Position numbers and translations under genes: made by a program. From assembly GCA_012512265.1 (NCBI GenBank), contig JAAZEM010000056.1:1-37672 (forward strand): 37,672 nt of DNA. The letters are read 5' to 3'. How positions within the stretch are numbered: position 1 is the stretch's first letter; the number at the start of each line of letters is the position of its first letter. Shown here one piece after another: positions 1-7,283 of this stretch. Source of the stretch: Armatimonadota bacterium. Lineage in GTDB: Bacteria > Armatimonadota > JAAZEB01. The notes beneath the pieces are model-generated. The model was not told the origin of the DNA, searched no databases, and saw only the letters and a program-made list of their open reading frames with translations.

Positions 1-2
1 GT

Positions 3-299
3 GGCGGCGCCGCCCTGACGCGGAGCGGCGTGCAGACAACGGTCCGGGCCACGGAGAAGTGTTGGGTGCGCATTCTGGCTGATGGCAAGTCGGTGTATGA
101 GGGCACGCTTCAGCCGGGAACCGAGCGCACCTGGAGCGCCGGCAAGGTGATAGAGATGACGATGGGCAACGCCGGCGGCGTCCGCCTGGTGGTGGATGGC
201 AAGGAGCTGGGGGCAGCGGGACGGCCCGGTGAGGTAGTGCGCCGAGTCTTCCGGGCAGAGTCGCCAGCGCAAGTGGCCGGCAGCGCTCAGGTACCGTAA
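3..299 (+). CDS. RodZ-like protein, C-terminal DUF4115 domain (5' end outside window)
   Basis: The frame is open from the first bases of the window to the TAA at 297-299, so the gene begins upstream and only about the last 98 codons are visible. The visible part reads as a compact beta-rich domain starting VQTTVRATEKCWVRI, followed by alternating strands with G/D turns (ADGKSVYEGTLQPG, then VRLVVDGKELG). This is the pattern of the DUF4115 domain at the C-terminus of RodZ and related cytoskeleton proteins, which normally lies outside the membrane after an N-terminal HTH and one transmembrane helix. Those upstream parts cannot be seen. A GTG at 30 is in frame, but the open frame continues upstream of it, so I do not take it as the start. 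The role (cell-shape scaffold or another HTH-membrane protein) is inferred from the domain alone. Confidence 0.7.
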   Translation, partial: GGAALTRSGVQTTVRATEKCWVRILADGKSVYEGTLQPGTERTWSAGKVIEMTMGNAGGVRLVVDGKELGAAGRPGEVVRRVFRAESPAQVAGSAQVP

Positions 300-331
300 C
301 ACCAATCGGCAGGCATAGCTGCCAATCGGTG
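300..331. terminator. Interrupted hairpin directly after the RodZ-like gene
   Basis: Arms CACC (300-303) and GGCAG (308-312) pair with CTGCC (319-323) and GGTG (328-331), with a symmetric AATC/AATC internal loop. It starts at the last base of the stop codon. No T-run follows, so it could be a weak terminator, an mRNA 3'-end stabiliser or a protein site. Confidence 0.35.
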
Positions 332-363
332 CCGCGCGATTGGCCGCAGCCGCCCCGTAGAGC

Positions 364-1872
364 ATGATGAAGAGAGTCCCTCTATCTCTATCACGCTGGC
401 TGACCACCGAGCGCCTCCTGCTCCTCCTCGCGCCTGGCATCCTGGTTCTCCTCTCCCTCAATAAGATCGGCGATCCCGACCTCTGGTGGCATCTCAAGGC
501 GGGCGAGTGGATCCTTGACCATCGGGCGATCCCGCAAAATGGCCTCTGGTCCTGGGCCGGCGAAGAACGGGAGTGGCTGGCTCACGAGTGGCTGTTCGAA
601 GTTCTCGCGGCCGGACTGTATCGCCTCGCGGGGCTGCGCGCGCTCGTGGTGGCCAAGGCGCTGCTCGCCGGCGTGGCGTTTCTCCTCGTGGCCCGGCATG
701 CCCGGGTGCGTGGCGGCAGCGCGGGGTTGGCCTCCGTTCTAACGCTGTGGGCGGGGCTGGCGGCGCTTCCCTTCATCACCGAGCGGCCCCAACTGCTGAC
801 CTACATTCTCACGGCGTTCTTCCTCTCGGTGCTCGATGGCTGGCAGCGCGGCGAGCGCCGTAGCCTCTGGATACTGCCGCCATTGGTCATGGTCTGGGCC
901 AACCTGCACGGCGCATACGTTGTAGCGTTCCTCCTCTTCGGCGCCTATGGGGTGGGGGAGATCGCGGTTCAGGGACGGCGTTGGGCTGATGGCAAGCCCG
1001 CGGAGTGGAGCAGGGCACGGCACCTGGGCATGGTGGCCGCTGCCTCGTTGGCGCTGGCGTTGGTGAACCCGCACGGCCTTGCGCTCCTCGCCTATCCGTT
1101 CCGCTACGTCGGCGCGAAGACGCTCACGCGTTACGTCCAGGAGTGGTTCTCGCCAGACTTCCGGGATGCGCGCTTCCATCCCTTCGGACTGTTCCTGATC
1201 TTCACGCTCGCCACGATGGCCGTGTCTCCCCTCCGCCCGCGGGTGTCCCGGCTGCTGGTTCTCCTCATTTTCACGGCGCTGGCGCTCTATTCGCAGCGCA
1301 ATGTACCGCTGATGCTGATCGCCGCCGTGCCGATCCTCGCGGAGCACCTGGCGCCCCTGGCCAGGGAGCGATCAGGTGGAAAGACCGCCCTGCGCCCTTT
1401 GGGGCAGCTCTACGCGGTGAACTGGGCAGCTCTGGCAGTCCTCCTCGTACTGATCGGCTCGCGCCTGCCTCGCGGCCCCGGGTGGCGTGACCCCGTGTGG
1501 TCCGATACCGTCCCCAAGGGCGCCGTCTCCTATCTGAAAGCGCACTCGATGCCTGGACGCATGATGAATGACTACGCCTGGGGCGGCTATCTCATCTGGG
1601 CGCTCGCTCCGCAGTACAAGGTCTTCATCGACGGGCGGGCCGATATCTATGGCGATGAGGTGATCGAGGATTTCGTTACGGTGTGGCGCGTCCAGCCGGG
1701 GTGGGATGAGGTCTTGGAGAAGTATCGCATTGATTGGATGCTGTGGCCAAAGACCTCCACGGTCACGCAGATCCTCCGGGCCAGCCCGGCGTGGCAGGTC
1801 ACCTATGAAGACAAGCAGGCAGTCCTCTTCACGCGCTCGCTGGCGCGAGGGGATCGCGCCAGCGAGCGGTGA
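364..1872 (+). CDS. Polytopic membrane protein, GT-C/PMT-like fold suspected
   Basis: This 502-residue protein has about nine to eleven hydrophobic segments spread over residues 15-380 and a soluble C-terminal part of about 120 residues. After the first helix lies the conserved-looking stretch DPDLWWHLKAGEWIL (about 37-51), followed by a W-rich loop with HEWLFEVL (74-81). An acidic/aromatic first extracytoplasmic loop like this is typical of GT-C glycosyltransferase-like membrane proteins. The tail carries YLIWALAPQYKVFIDGRADIYG, which also recurs in uncharacterised members of this group. A role in transferring sugars from lipid-linked donors is plausible but unproven. The start is the first of two ATGs (ATGATG) and has only a weak ribosome-binding site. 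The next gene is convergent, 52 bases away, so this is probably the last gene of its transcript. Confidence 0.75.
   Translation: MMKRVPLSLSRWLTTERLLLLLAPGILVLLSLNKIGDPDLWWHLKAGEWILDHRAIPQNGLWSWAGEEREWLAHEWLFEVLAAGLYRLAGLRALVVAKALLAGVAFLLVARHARVRGGSAGLASVLTLWAGLAALPFITERPQLLTYILTAFFLSVLDGWQRGERRSLWILPPLVMVWANLHGAYVVAFLLFGAYGVGEIAVQGRRWADGKPAEWSRARHLGMVAAASLALALVNPHGLALLAYPFRYVGAKTLTRYVQEWFSPDFRDARFHPFGLFLIFTLATMAVSPLRPRVSRLLVLLIFTALALYSQRNVPLMLIAAVPILAEHLAPLARERSGGKTALRPLGQLYAVNWAALAVLLVLIGSRLPRGPGWRDPVWSDTVPKGAVSYLKAHSMPGRMMNDYAWGGYLIWALAPQYKVFIDGRADIYGDEVIEDFVTVWRVQPGWDEVLEKYRIDWMLWPKTSTVTQILRASPAWQVTYEDKQAVLFTRSLARGDRASER
1834..1868. terminator. 14-bp perfect hairpin overlapping the end of the membrane-protein gene
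   Basis: Bases 1834-1847 are exactly complementary to 1855-1868 around a 7-base loop (AGGGGAT). The structure lies within the last codons and ends one base before the stop codon TGA (1870-1872). It sits between two convergent genes, so a bidirectional transcription barrier is the natural reading. There is no U-tract. Confidence 0.55.
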
Positions 1873-1924
1873 CACGAGCTATGAGGAATGCCCGGCCAGT
1901 GTCGCGCCAAATCGGCTAGAGGCT

Positions 1925-2983
1925 TCAGCGATTCACCCCCGGGCTGCGAAGGAACGCCTCCAGAAGCCGGGCGGTGTTGCACATGCCTTCGATGTGGGCG
2001 ATCTCGTAGCCGTGTGAGTTCTCCACCGGAAAAGCAAGGCAGGCAATTGATCCCACTTGGCCGTAGCGCCGCGCGGCGCTGGCATCGGTGCCGGCGGTGC
2101 TGTAGACCACCGGTTGCGCCCCGAACCCAAGCGTCTCCGCCAGGCTCATGAAGCCGTCGCAGAGCGCCTTGTTGTAAGTATGGAAAGCATCCTGATACCA
2201 GATCACCGGTTGCGCCGAGTTGGCGTTGGCGTACTCATCGGCCACAGGACCGACCTCGAGGGCGATGAGGGTATCCGCGGGGATGCGAGCGGCAACAAAC
2301 GGCCCACTGGCCGCGGCGACCTCCTCCTCGCTGGTGGCGGCGAAGTAGACATCTACGGGAAGATCGCCGGAGAGCGGGGCAAGGCGCTCCATCACCCCGA
2401 GCATGATTGCGACTGCGCCCTTGTCATCCAGGCCCCACCCGCACACGTAATCGCCAAGTACGAGCGGCGCCTTGCGCTGGCGCGACATGACGGCACGCGA
2501 GCCGATGCGGATGCCGCGCGCGGCCAGCTCCTCGCGCGAGAGCTTGGCATCCAGGTAGACATTCTCCCAGGTGAGCGGTCCTGTGCGCGCGCTTTGCACG
2601 CGGGTGGTCTCTGCCGAGGTGTGCGTGCTCCCAACGCAGAGCACAGCCGGGATGGGGCCCTCCGGGCCAAGGAGATCGATGGGGCCCTCGCCGTACTTCC
2701 ACGGGACACAGCCACCGAGGGGGCGCGCCTGGATCTTTCCATCGGCATCGATGCGCTTGATGATGAGGCCCAGCTCATCCTTGTGGGCCTGGACCTGTAT
2801 CGCGCCCTCGCGAGTGCGCCCAGGGATGCGCCCAATGATGTTCCCGGCCGGGTCCTGGCGGACCTCCGCGCAGCTTTCCCGGAAGCGAGGGAGAAGGAGA
2901 GCATCCATCTCGCGCTCATCGCCGGGCGGGGAATGCGTGACCAGCAGCTCCGCGAGGAGCTGGAGCAGTTGTTCTCTCTCCAA
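1925..2983 (-). CDS. M42 family metallopeptidase (glutamyl aminopeptidase / FrvX type)
   Basis: This is a 352-residue cytoplasmic di-metal aminopeptidase of the M42 family, which forms large tetrahedral particles that trim peptides. Expected metal and catalytic residues are visible: H67 in VQAHKDE, D187 in WGLDDKGA, the TSEEE glutamates (219-221), E243 in LEVGP and H324 in NSHGYE. I start it at TTG 2983 because GGGAGG lies six bases upstream and the protein then has typical M42 length. An upstream in-frame ATG at 3049 would add 22 low-complexity basic residues and has no comparable ribosome-binding site. It would also fall on the promoter inverted repeat. The gene is transcribed divergently from mraZ. 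Whether it cleaves Glu/Asp, Leu or other N-termini cannot be told from sequence. The residue assignments are from memory of the family. Confidence 0.9.
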   Translation of the reverse strand: MEREQLLQLLAELLVTHSPPGDEREMDALLLPRFRESCAEVRQDPAGNIIGRIPGRTREGAIQVQAHKDELGLIIKRIDADGKIQARPLGGCVPWKYGEGPIDLLGPEGPIPAVLCVGSTHTSAETTRVQSARTGPLTWENVYLDAKLSREELAARGIRIGSRAVMSRQRKAPLVLGDYVCGWGLDDKGAVAIMLGVMERLAPLSGDLPVDVYFAATSEEEVAAASGPFVAARIPADTLIALEVGPVADEYANANSAQPVIWYQDAFHTYNKALCDGFMSLAETLGFGAQPVVYSTAGTDASAARRYGQVGSIACLAFPVENSHGYEIAHIEGMCNTARLLEAFLRSPGVNR

Positions 2984-3020
2984 GGTGGTCCTCCCGGGCC
3001 AACGGGTTGGCCCGCCTGCA

Positions 3021-3049
3021 ATCTTAGCACGCGCGGCACGGCGTGTCAA
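3021..3049 (-). promoter_or_regulatory. Sigma70-type promoter of the M42 peptidase gene
   Basis: On the minus strand TTGACA (3049-3044) and TAAGAT (3026-3021) are separated by exactly 17 bases, with a TGC extension before the -10. The distance to the TTG start at 2983 suits a short 5' UTR. Confidence 0.7.
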
Positions 3050-3066
3050 TGTTTGCTTGACACGCC
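3040..3066. promoter_or_regulatory. 10-bp perfect inverted repeat spanning two divergent -35 boxes (candidate operator)
   Basis: GGCGTGTCAA (3040-3049) and TTGACACGCC (3057-3066) are exact inverted copies separated by TGTTTGC. Each arm contains the -35 hexamer of one of the two divergent promoters. A dimeric regulator bound here would block both. The extension of symmetry beyond the TTGACA hexamers (four extra base pairs) suggests more than coincidence. Confidence 0.5.
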
Positions 3067-3085
3067 CCCACCCGGTTGGTATAAT
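3057..3085 (+). promoter_or_regulatory. Consensus sigma70-type promoter of mraZ
   Basis: TTGACA (3057-3062), 17 bases, TATAAT (3080-3085), preceded by TGG in the extended -10 position. Both hexamers are perfect matches. The predicted transcript starts near 3092, about 35 bases before the mraZ start codon. Confidence 0.85.
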
Positions 3086-3126
3086 CCAGGAACCGGGCGC
3101 TGTACTCGCGTCCGGAGAGGCGACCT

Positions 3127-3552
3127 GTGTTTATCGGCGGCTACTTCCATACCCTGGATGACAAAGGCCGGGTGGTGATCCCGCCTCGCTTCCGCAATCT
3201 GCTGGGCGAGCGCTTCATCATCACCAAGGGTCTGCACGGCTGCCTCTGGATCCTCAAGGAGGACCGGTGGGCGGTCATCCAGCAGCGTCTCCAGACGGAG
3301 AGCATGAACAAAGAGCTGCTGGTCCTCCAGCGCTTCCTCTCCGGTGGTGCCGCCGAGTGTGTTCCCGATAGTCAAGGCCGCATCCTTGTGCCCCCCGTCT
3401 TGCGCGAGTATGCGCGCATCGAGCGAGAAGTGGTGATCATCGGCGCCGTCAACCGCGTCGAGCTGTGGGGCAAGGAGATGTGGGACGATTACAACGCCCG
3501 CCTCAGCGATGAAGCCGTCGAAGCCTGCCTCGAGCGCGTTGACCTCTGCTGA
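3127..3552 (+). CDS. mraZ: MraZ transcriptional regulator (orphan copy)
   Basis: This 141-residue MraZ has two swapped-hairpin AbrB-like half-domains, each with the signature D-x-x-G-R: DDKGR at 11-15 and DSQGR at 81-85, each followed by a hydrophobic-PP stretch. MraZ binds direct repeats upstream of the division and cell-wall (dcw) cluster as a ring-shaped oligomer and usually represses it. The start is GTG 3127 with GGAGAGG seven bases upstream. Normally mraZ is followed by rsmH (mraW), ftsL and the penicillin-binding protein gene. Here the next gene is an SPW-repeat protein more than 200 bases away, so this copy is detached from dcw. I did not see the expected array of TGGGN repeats in its promoter. 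It may act in trans on a distant dcw cluster or on itself. Confidence 0.92.
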   Translation: MFIGGYFHTLDDKGRVVIPPRFRNLLGERFIITKGLHGCLWILKEDRWAVIQQRLQTESMNKELLVLQRFLSGGAAECVPDSQGRILVPPVLREYARIEREVVIIGAVNRVELWGKEMWDDYNARLSDEAVEACLERVDLC

Positions 3553-3773
3553 TCCCCTTTCCATGCACCAGCCCCTTGTTTCCTGAGCGTGGCCGCGCAC
3601 TCCGCTCCGAACTACCGATGTCCCCCGCGAAAGCCCACGGATCCAATGGCTCCCCACTCACCGCCTGGGGACGCTCGCGCAGTGGGAATTCCCGCGTCTC
3701 ATCTCGTTTCGCATCGGCCCGGGAGGGTAAGGATAGGAGAGGAAAGTGACTCCATAGGAGAGGAGGTGCAGAG

Positions 3774-4190
3774 ATGATCCGAGCGCTGACACATCGGACG
3801 GTCGACTATGTCGTCGGGATCGTGCTTGTCCTGGCGCCGTTCCTGTTCGGGTTCTGGGGAGTTGCGTCGGCGACATGGGTGGCGATTCTTACCGGTCTGG
3901 TCCTGATCGTGTACAGCCTCTTCACGCAGTACGCGCCAGGCATGGATCGGAACATATCGCTCAGCACGCATCTGACCTTGGATATCATCCTGGGTATCTT
4001 CCTGGCGATATCTCCGTGGCTCTTTGGGTTCGCGGGTGCGACGTGGAACGTGTGGGTGCCTCACCTGCTCGTTGGCCTATTGTTCATCGCCACGTCGCTA
4101 CTCACGACGCGAGTGGCCGCCGGCCAAACCAGTATGGCCGGACAGCTCGGTGGCGAGGCGCCCCCTGAAGAGCGCCGCCGTCGAAGCTGA
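3774..4190 (+). CDS. SPW-repeat membrane protein
   Basis: This 138-residue inner-membrane protein has four hydrophobic segments (about 12-29, 33-51, 68-85 and 92-111). It consists of two copies of a two-helix unit. Each carries the repeat signature at the end of its first helix: APFLFGFWG (21-29, degenerate) and SPWLFGFAG (80-88, canonical). The tail is short and charged, ending RRRRS. A purine-rich ribosome-binding site (AGGAGAGGAGG) lies just upstream of ATG 3774. SPW proteins are widespread and small; no biochemical function is established. The gene stands alone, with an untranslated interval before it (3553-3773) in which I see no gene or clear promoter. Confidence 0.85.
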   Translation: MIRALTHRTVDYVVGIVLVLAPFLFGFWGVASATWVAILTGLVLIVYSLFTQYAPGMDRNISLSTHLTLDIILGIFLAISPWLFGFAGATWNVWVPHLLVGLLFIATSLLTTRVAAGQTSMAGQLGGEAPPEERRRRS

Positions 4191-4248
4191 TGACTGGCGG
4201 GTTGCCCGGGGCAAAAAGGGCAGCCGGAGTCTTCTTGCCACGGTGGCC

Positions 4249-4274
4249 GGGCGGGAGAGCGGTTGCTCCCGCCC
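4249..4274. terminator. 9-bp perfect hairpin after the SPW gene
   Basis: GGGCGGGAG (4249-4257) pairs exactly with CTCCCGCCC (4266-4274) over an 8-base loop, 58 bases beyond the SPW stop codon and 66 bases before the next start. No U-tract follows. It is either a terminator of the SPW transcript or a leader element of the next gene. Confidence 0.4.
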
Positions 4275-4340
4275 TCACCTCTTCGCCGGGCAGGAGGCAG
4301 TCAGGCCGCCGTGGAAGGAATGGGCAGGATTGGAGGCACC

Positions 4341-5702
4341 ATGCAACTGCCCATTCGTGAAGCCTACTGCCCCGGGCACTTCGGCAACTCGTACGAGGCG
4401 ATGTGGCCCCGCGAGATGGCCGCCTATCTCGCTGAGATACGGCACTGGGGGTTCAACCGCTTCGGCGACTGGATGACGTGTACCGATGTATGCAACCCCT
4501 ACGCGACCGACGCCTACTGGAATCTGCCCCTGGAGATGTACTCACGCAAGAAGGCGGCCTTCCGCGCGGCGCAAGAGCTGGGGATGGCGAATGACCTGAT
4601 CCTCACCCCAAACCACGTCTTCCTTGATCAGCTCCGCCCGGATCTGCTAGCCACCAAGGCCCCCAAGATCTTCGGCCAGCTCCTCTGCCCCAGCAAGCCG
4701 GAAGCCCGGACGATCATGCTGGAGAATGCCGACCGCCAGTTTCGAGACCTGGCCGAGAGCGGCGTTCGAATCGATTCCTTCACCGCGTTTGCCTATGATT
4801 ACGGTGGATGTGCCTGCGCGGACTGCGCCCCGTGGATCCTCACCTGGGCGCGGCTGGTGCGCGATATCCACGCCGTGGCACAGCGCTACTATCCGGAGAT
4901 CGAGCCGTGGCTCTGCGCCTGGTGGTGGACCGAGGAGGAGCACGTCCTGTTCAACGATTGGGCCGCGCGCGAGGCGCCGGGATGGGCGAAGGCGATCATC
5001 TTCCACATCCCATATGGGCGGACGCGATTTGCCGATCTTCCGGTGCCCGAGGGGTGCCGCCGGCTCGCCTTCATCCATATTGGCTATGGCGACGTCCCAG
5101 GCAATGGGGATATCTACGCCAAGCATGGCGCCGTCGTCGCGTCGCAGCGTCTTTCCGCCACGCTGGACGAGATCGCCGCGATGGGCGCGGAGGGCTTTCA
5201 GGCCTACAGCGAGGGTCAGTTCGATGATGTAAACAAGGCGCTCGTGGCTGGCCTCTCCAGCGGCCAGTTTGACGACGCGAGTGCCGTTCTGCGCGCCTAC
5301 AGCGCGCGCTACTTCGGGGCATCTCCGGCGCAGGCCGAACGTTGGGCTTCGTGGCTGGCGGTCTGGGGCGATCGCGCCGCGGTCGATCTGCCAGCCGCCA
5401 CGCATGAGTTCGAGGCGCTCTCGCGCGAGGCGACGCCGGGATGGCGCCTGGAGCACCTGCGCAGCAAGCTGACGCTGGAACGCCTGGATCGGGAGATTGG
5501 GCCGGAAGGGGAGTGGGACGCGCGCCGGCTGGCCCTGGCCGATGCCTTCTGGGCCGAGCAGGAGCGCCTCCAGCGCGACGTCTACCGCCTCGGGCCGGTG
5601 CGGCACATCTTCGCGCCCAAGTTCAGCCCGCCGAAATGGTATGAGTCGTGGCGCGCGGTCTCTGGCGCCGCCGCGGCCCAGGCGATGCCGGAAGAGGCCT
5701 GA
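4341..5702 (+). CDS. TIM-barrel glycoside-hydrolase-like protein, family unassigned
   Basis: This 453-residue protein has no signal peptide or membrane segment. Its N-terminal two thirds reads like an alpha/beta barrel: an opening REAYCPGHFG, the aromatic stretch HWGFNRFGDW (35-44), TPNHVFLDQLRPD (89-101), and YDYGGCACADC (152-162). The last has a Cys cluster C157-x-C159-x2-C162 resembling one I recall in DUF4838 / GH20-like proteins. Acidic residues that could be catalytic lie in the loop WWWTEEE (194-200). The C-terminal third is helical. I chose ATG 4341 because GGAGG precedes it by four bases; in-frame ATGs at 4263 and 4320 would add 26 or 7 unlikely residues. A cytoplasmic glycosidase is the best guess, but neither family nor substrate can be named. 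It stands alone between non-metabolic genes, so context gives no help. Confidence 0.7.
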   Translation: MQLPIREAYCPGHFGNSYEAMWPREMAAYLAEIRHWGFNRFGDWMTCTDVCNPYATDAYWNLPLEMYSRKKAAFRAAQELGMANDLILTPNHVFLDQLRPDLLATKAPKIFGQLLCPSKPEARTIMLENADRQFRDLAESGVRIDSFTAFAYDYGGCACADCAPWILTWARLVRDIHAVAQRYYPEIEPWLCAWWWTEEEHVLFNDWAAREAPGWAKAIIFHIPYGRTRFADLPVPEGCRRLAFIHIGYGDVPGNGDIYAKHGAVVASQRLSATLDEIAAMGAEGFQAYSEGQFDDVNKALVAGLSSGQFDDASAVLRAYSARYFGASPAQAERWASWLAVWGDRAAVDLPAATHEFEALSREATPGWRLEHLRSKLTLERLDREIGPEGEWDARRLALADAFWAEQERLQRDVYRLGPVRHIFAPKFSPPKWYESWRAVSGAAAAQAMPEEA

Positions 5703-5775
5703 CTCGGCATCCTGAATCGTCCCACCGGTAGCGCGCTGCGCGGGGGCATCCGGCTGGTCTCAGACAGCCCCCCGC

Positions 5776-5804
5776 TTTCCACCTGCGCGCATTCGTGATA
5801 GAAT
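5776..5804 (+). promoter_or_regulatory. Probable promoter of the PilT-like gene
   Basis: TTTCCA (5776-5781), 17 bases, TAGAAT (5799-5804), with TGA in the extended -10 position. The -35 is a 4/6 match. The predicted leader contains a small hairpin (CAGGAC/GTCCTG) before the start codon. Confidence 0.5.
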
Positions 5805-5895
5805 GGGGGCGTGCGCAGGACGGACTGCTGTCCTGGTGACATGGGGCACGCTGCCGGCGGGTGGGGGCAGCGCGCGTGGGAGGGAGTGTGGCTGG

Positions 5896-7257
5896 ATGGC
5901 CCAGATCGAAGCGCTGTTCGAGTTCCTCATCCATCAAGGTGGATACGAGTTGTTCATCCCCTCGGATGACAACTGTCAGTTGACGGATGCGACCGGCACG
6001 CACCCGCTGAACCAAGTGATGAGCGCGCGGGAGGTGGCCGCGCTCATCCACGAGATTCTCCCAGTATCCCAGCGCGATGCCTGGTCTACCGGCCAGCGGG
6101 TCGAGCTGGTCCAGCGCACCGGAGCCGGCGAGTTTCGCGTCACCGCGGAGCAGAGCGAAGAGGCATCCTGGATCCGGGTGGCGCGCACCCCCCGGAACTA
6201 TATCGAGCATCTCGCAGCGATGGCCCGGGAGGCCGGCGCAGAGGAGTTGCTCCTTGCCGAAGGCGCTCCAGCGTTCCAGAGGCGCGAGGGCGTCACCGAA
6301 CGCCTTGGAAACGCTCCCGCGATGCCCGACGGGATGCTCGCCGCCTTCTTGCGACAGGAGGCCCCGACCCCTGGCGAAGACGGCTCGCCGCGCCGCTTCC
6401 TCACCTCGCTGGCATGCGCCGGGCGCGCGCGGGTCACGTCGCTCTGGGGCGAGGCAGGTCCCGCGGCCGTGTTCCGCCTGCTGCCCGAGGAGGTGAGCCT
6501 GCCGGATGATCTGCCCGCAAGTTTCCGCGAGTTGATTCACCGGCGCTCCGGCCTGGTGCTGGTCGCGGCTCAGCCAGGCCAGGGGCTGACCACGCTCCTG
6601 ACCGCTCTCCTGTGCATGGTGGCCGCCGCGCGGGTGGCGCACATTGTCACCATCGAGGATCTGGTGGAGATCCCGGTTCCTGCGGAAAACGCGCTTCTCA
6701 CCCGGTGTGTCCTCGGCACAGACGGCCGCCGTGGTGAAGCGATCCACGCGGCGATGACGCTCATGCCGGAGGTTCTCTTCGTCGATGAGATCCCGGATGC
6801 CGCGACGCTGTGGGCGTGCCTCGATGCCGCGCGCGCCGGCATTCTGGTCATCGCCGGCTGCCATGGTGTCACGGTCCAGGCTGCCCTCGGCCGGCTGCTC
6901 GCCCTGGTCGGCCCGGAGACTCGCGCGGAAGTCCATGAACGCCTCGGGGAAGCGCTGCTGGGGGCGGTCGCGCAGACCCTCTGCCGGGGCAAGGATGGAA
7001 AGCGCGTTGCCGCGCGCGAGGTGCTGGTCGTCATGCCCGCCACCAGCGATGCAATCCGCTCGGGGCGCCTCGAGGAGGTGGCCGATGGCATTGACGCGGT
7101 CGGCTTCTCTCTCCACGATGCGCTCGTGCGCCTGGTGGTTGAGGAGAAGGTGAGCCTCGCCGAGGCCGAGGGGCATGCCATCGACCGGAGGCGCTTTCGC
7201 GAGGAGGTGTCCCAGCGCCTCAAGCGTGTGTCCGGCCCAATCGGCGCAGGCCCATAG
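5896..7257 (+). CDS. Degenerate PilT-like ATPase (probable pseudo-enzyme)
   Basis: This 453-residue protein follows the layout of PilT, the type IV pilus retraction ATPase. The PilT-like opening MAQIEALFEFLI is followed by a PAS-like N-domain (about 1-95) and a second, similar N-domain-like unit (about 101-200). After the linker AAVFRLLPEEV (190-200) comes the RecA-like core. Core landmarks are recognisable but eroded. The P-loop position reads AQPGQGLTT (225-233), so the catalytic Lys is Leu231. The Asp-box region is TIEDLVEIP, Walker B is VLFVDEIPD (293-301), and the His-box position is GCHG (321-324) rather than the usual LHT. The later VAAREVLVVMPATSDAIRSG (371-390) is still clearly PilT-like. 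ATP turnover is therefore doubtful. It could be a regulatory partner of an active PilT encoded elsewhere. Start at ATG 5896 follows a GGGAGGG element 11 bases upstream. No other pilus gene is nearby. Confidence 0.75.
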   Translation: MAQIEALFEFLIHQGGYELFIPSDDNCQLTDATGTHPLNQVMSAREVAALIHEILPVSQRDAWSTGQRVELVQRTGAGEFRVTAEQSEEASWIRVARTPRNYIEHLAAMAREAGAEELLLAEGAPAFQRREGVTERLGNAPAMPDGMLAAFLRQEAPTPGEDGSPRRFLTSLACAGRARVTSLWGEAGPAAVFRLLPEEVSLPDDLPASFRELIHRRSGLVLVAAQPGQGLTTLLTALLCMVAAARVAHIVTIEDLVEIPVPAENALLTRCVLGTDGRRGEAIHAAMTLMPEVLFVDEIPDAATLWACLDAARAGILVIAGCHGVTVQAALGRLLALVGPETRAEVHERLGEALLGAVAQTLCRGKDGKRVAAREVLVVMPATSDAIRSGRLEEVADGIDAVGFSLHDALVRLVVEEKVSLAEAEGHAIDRRRFREEVSQRLKRVSGPIGAGP

Positions 7258-7283
7258 GCGCAGGCGGTATCAGCTCTCCGGCG

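Noticed and set aside
4647..5606. A 319-codon open frame antisense to the hydrolase-like gene
   Set aside because: Same GC-mirror effect; no motif and no ribosome-binding site.
5623..7176. A 517-codon open frame antisense to the PilT-like gene
   Set aside because: The sense strand carries a recognisable PilT fold; the antisense product is Arg/Glu/His-rich and unrecognisable.
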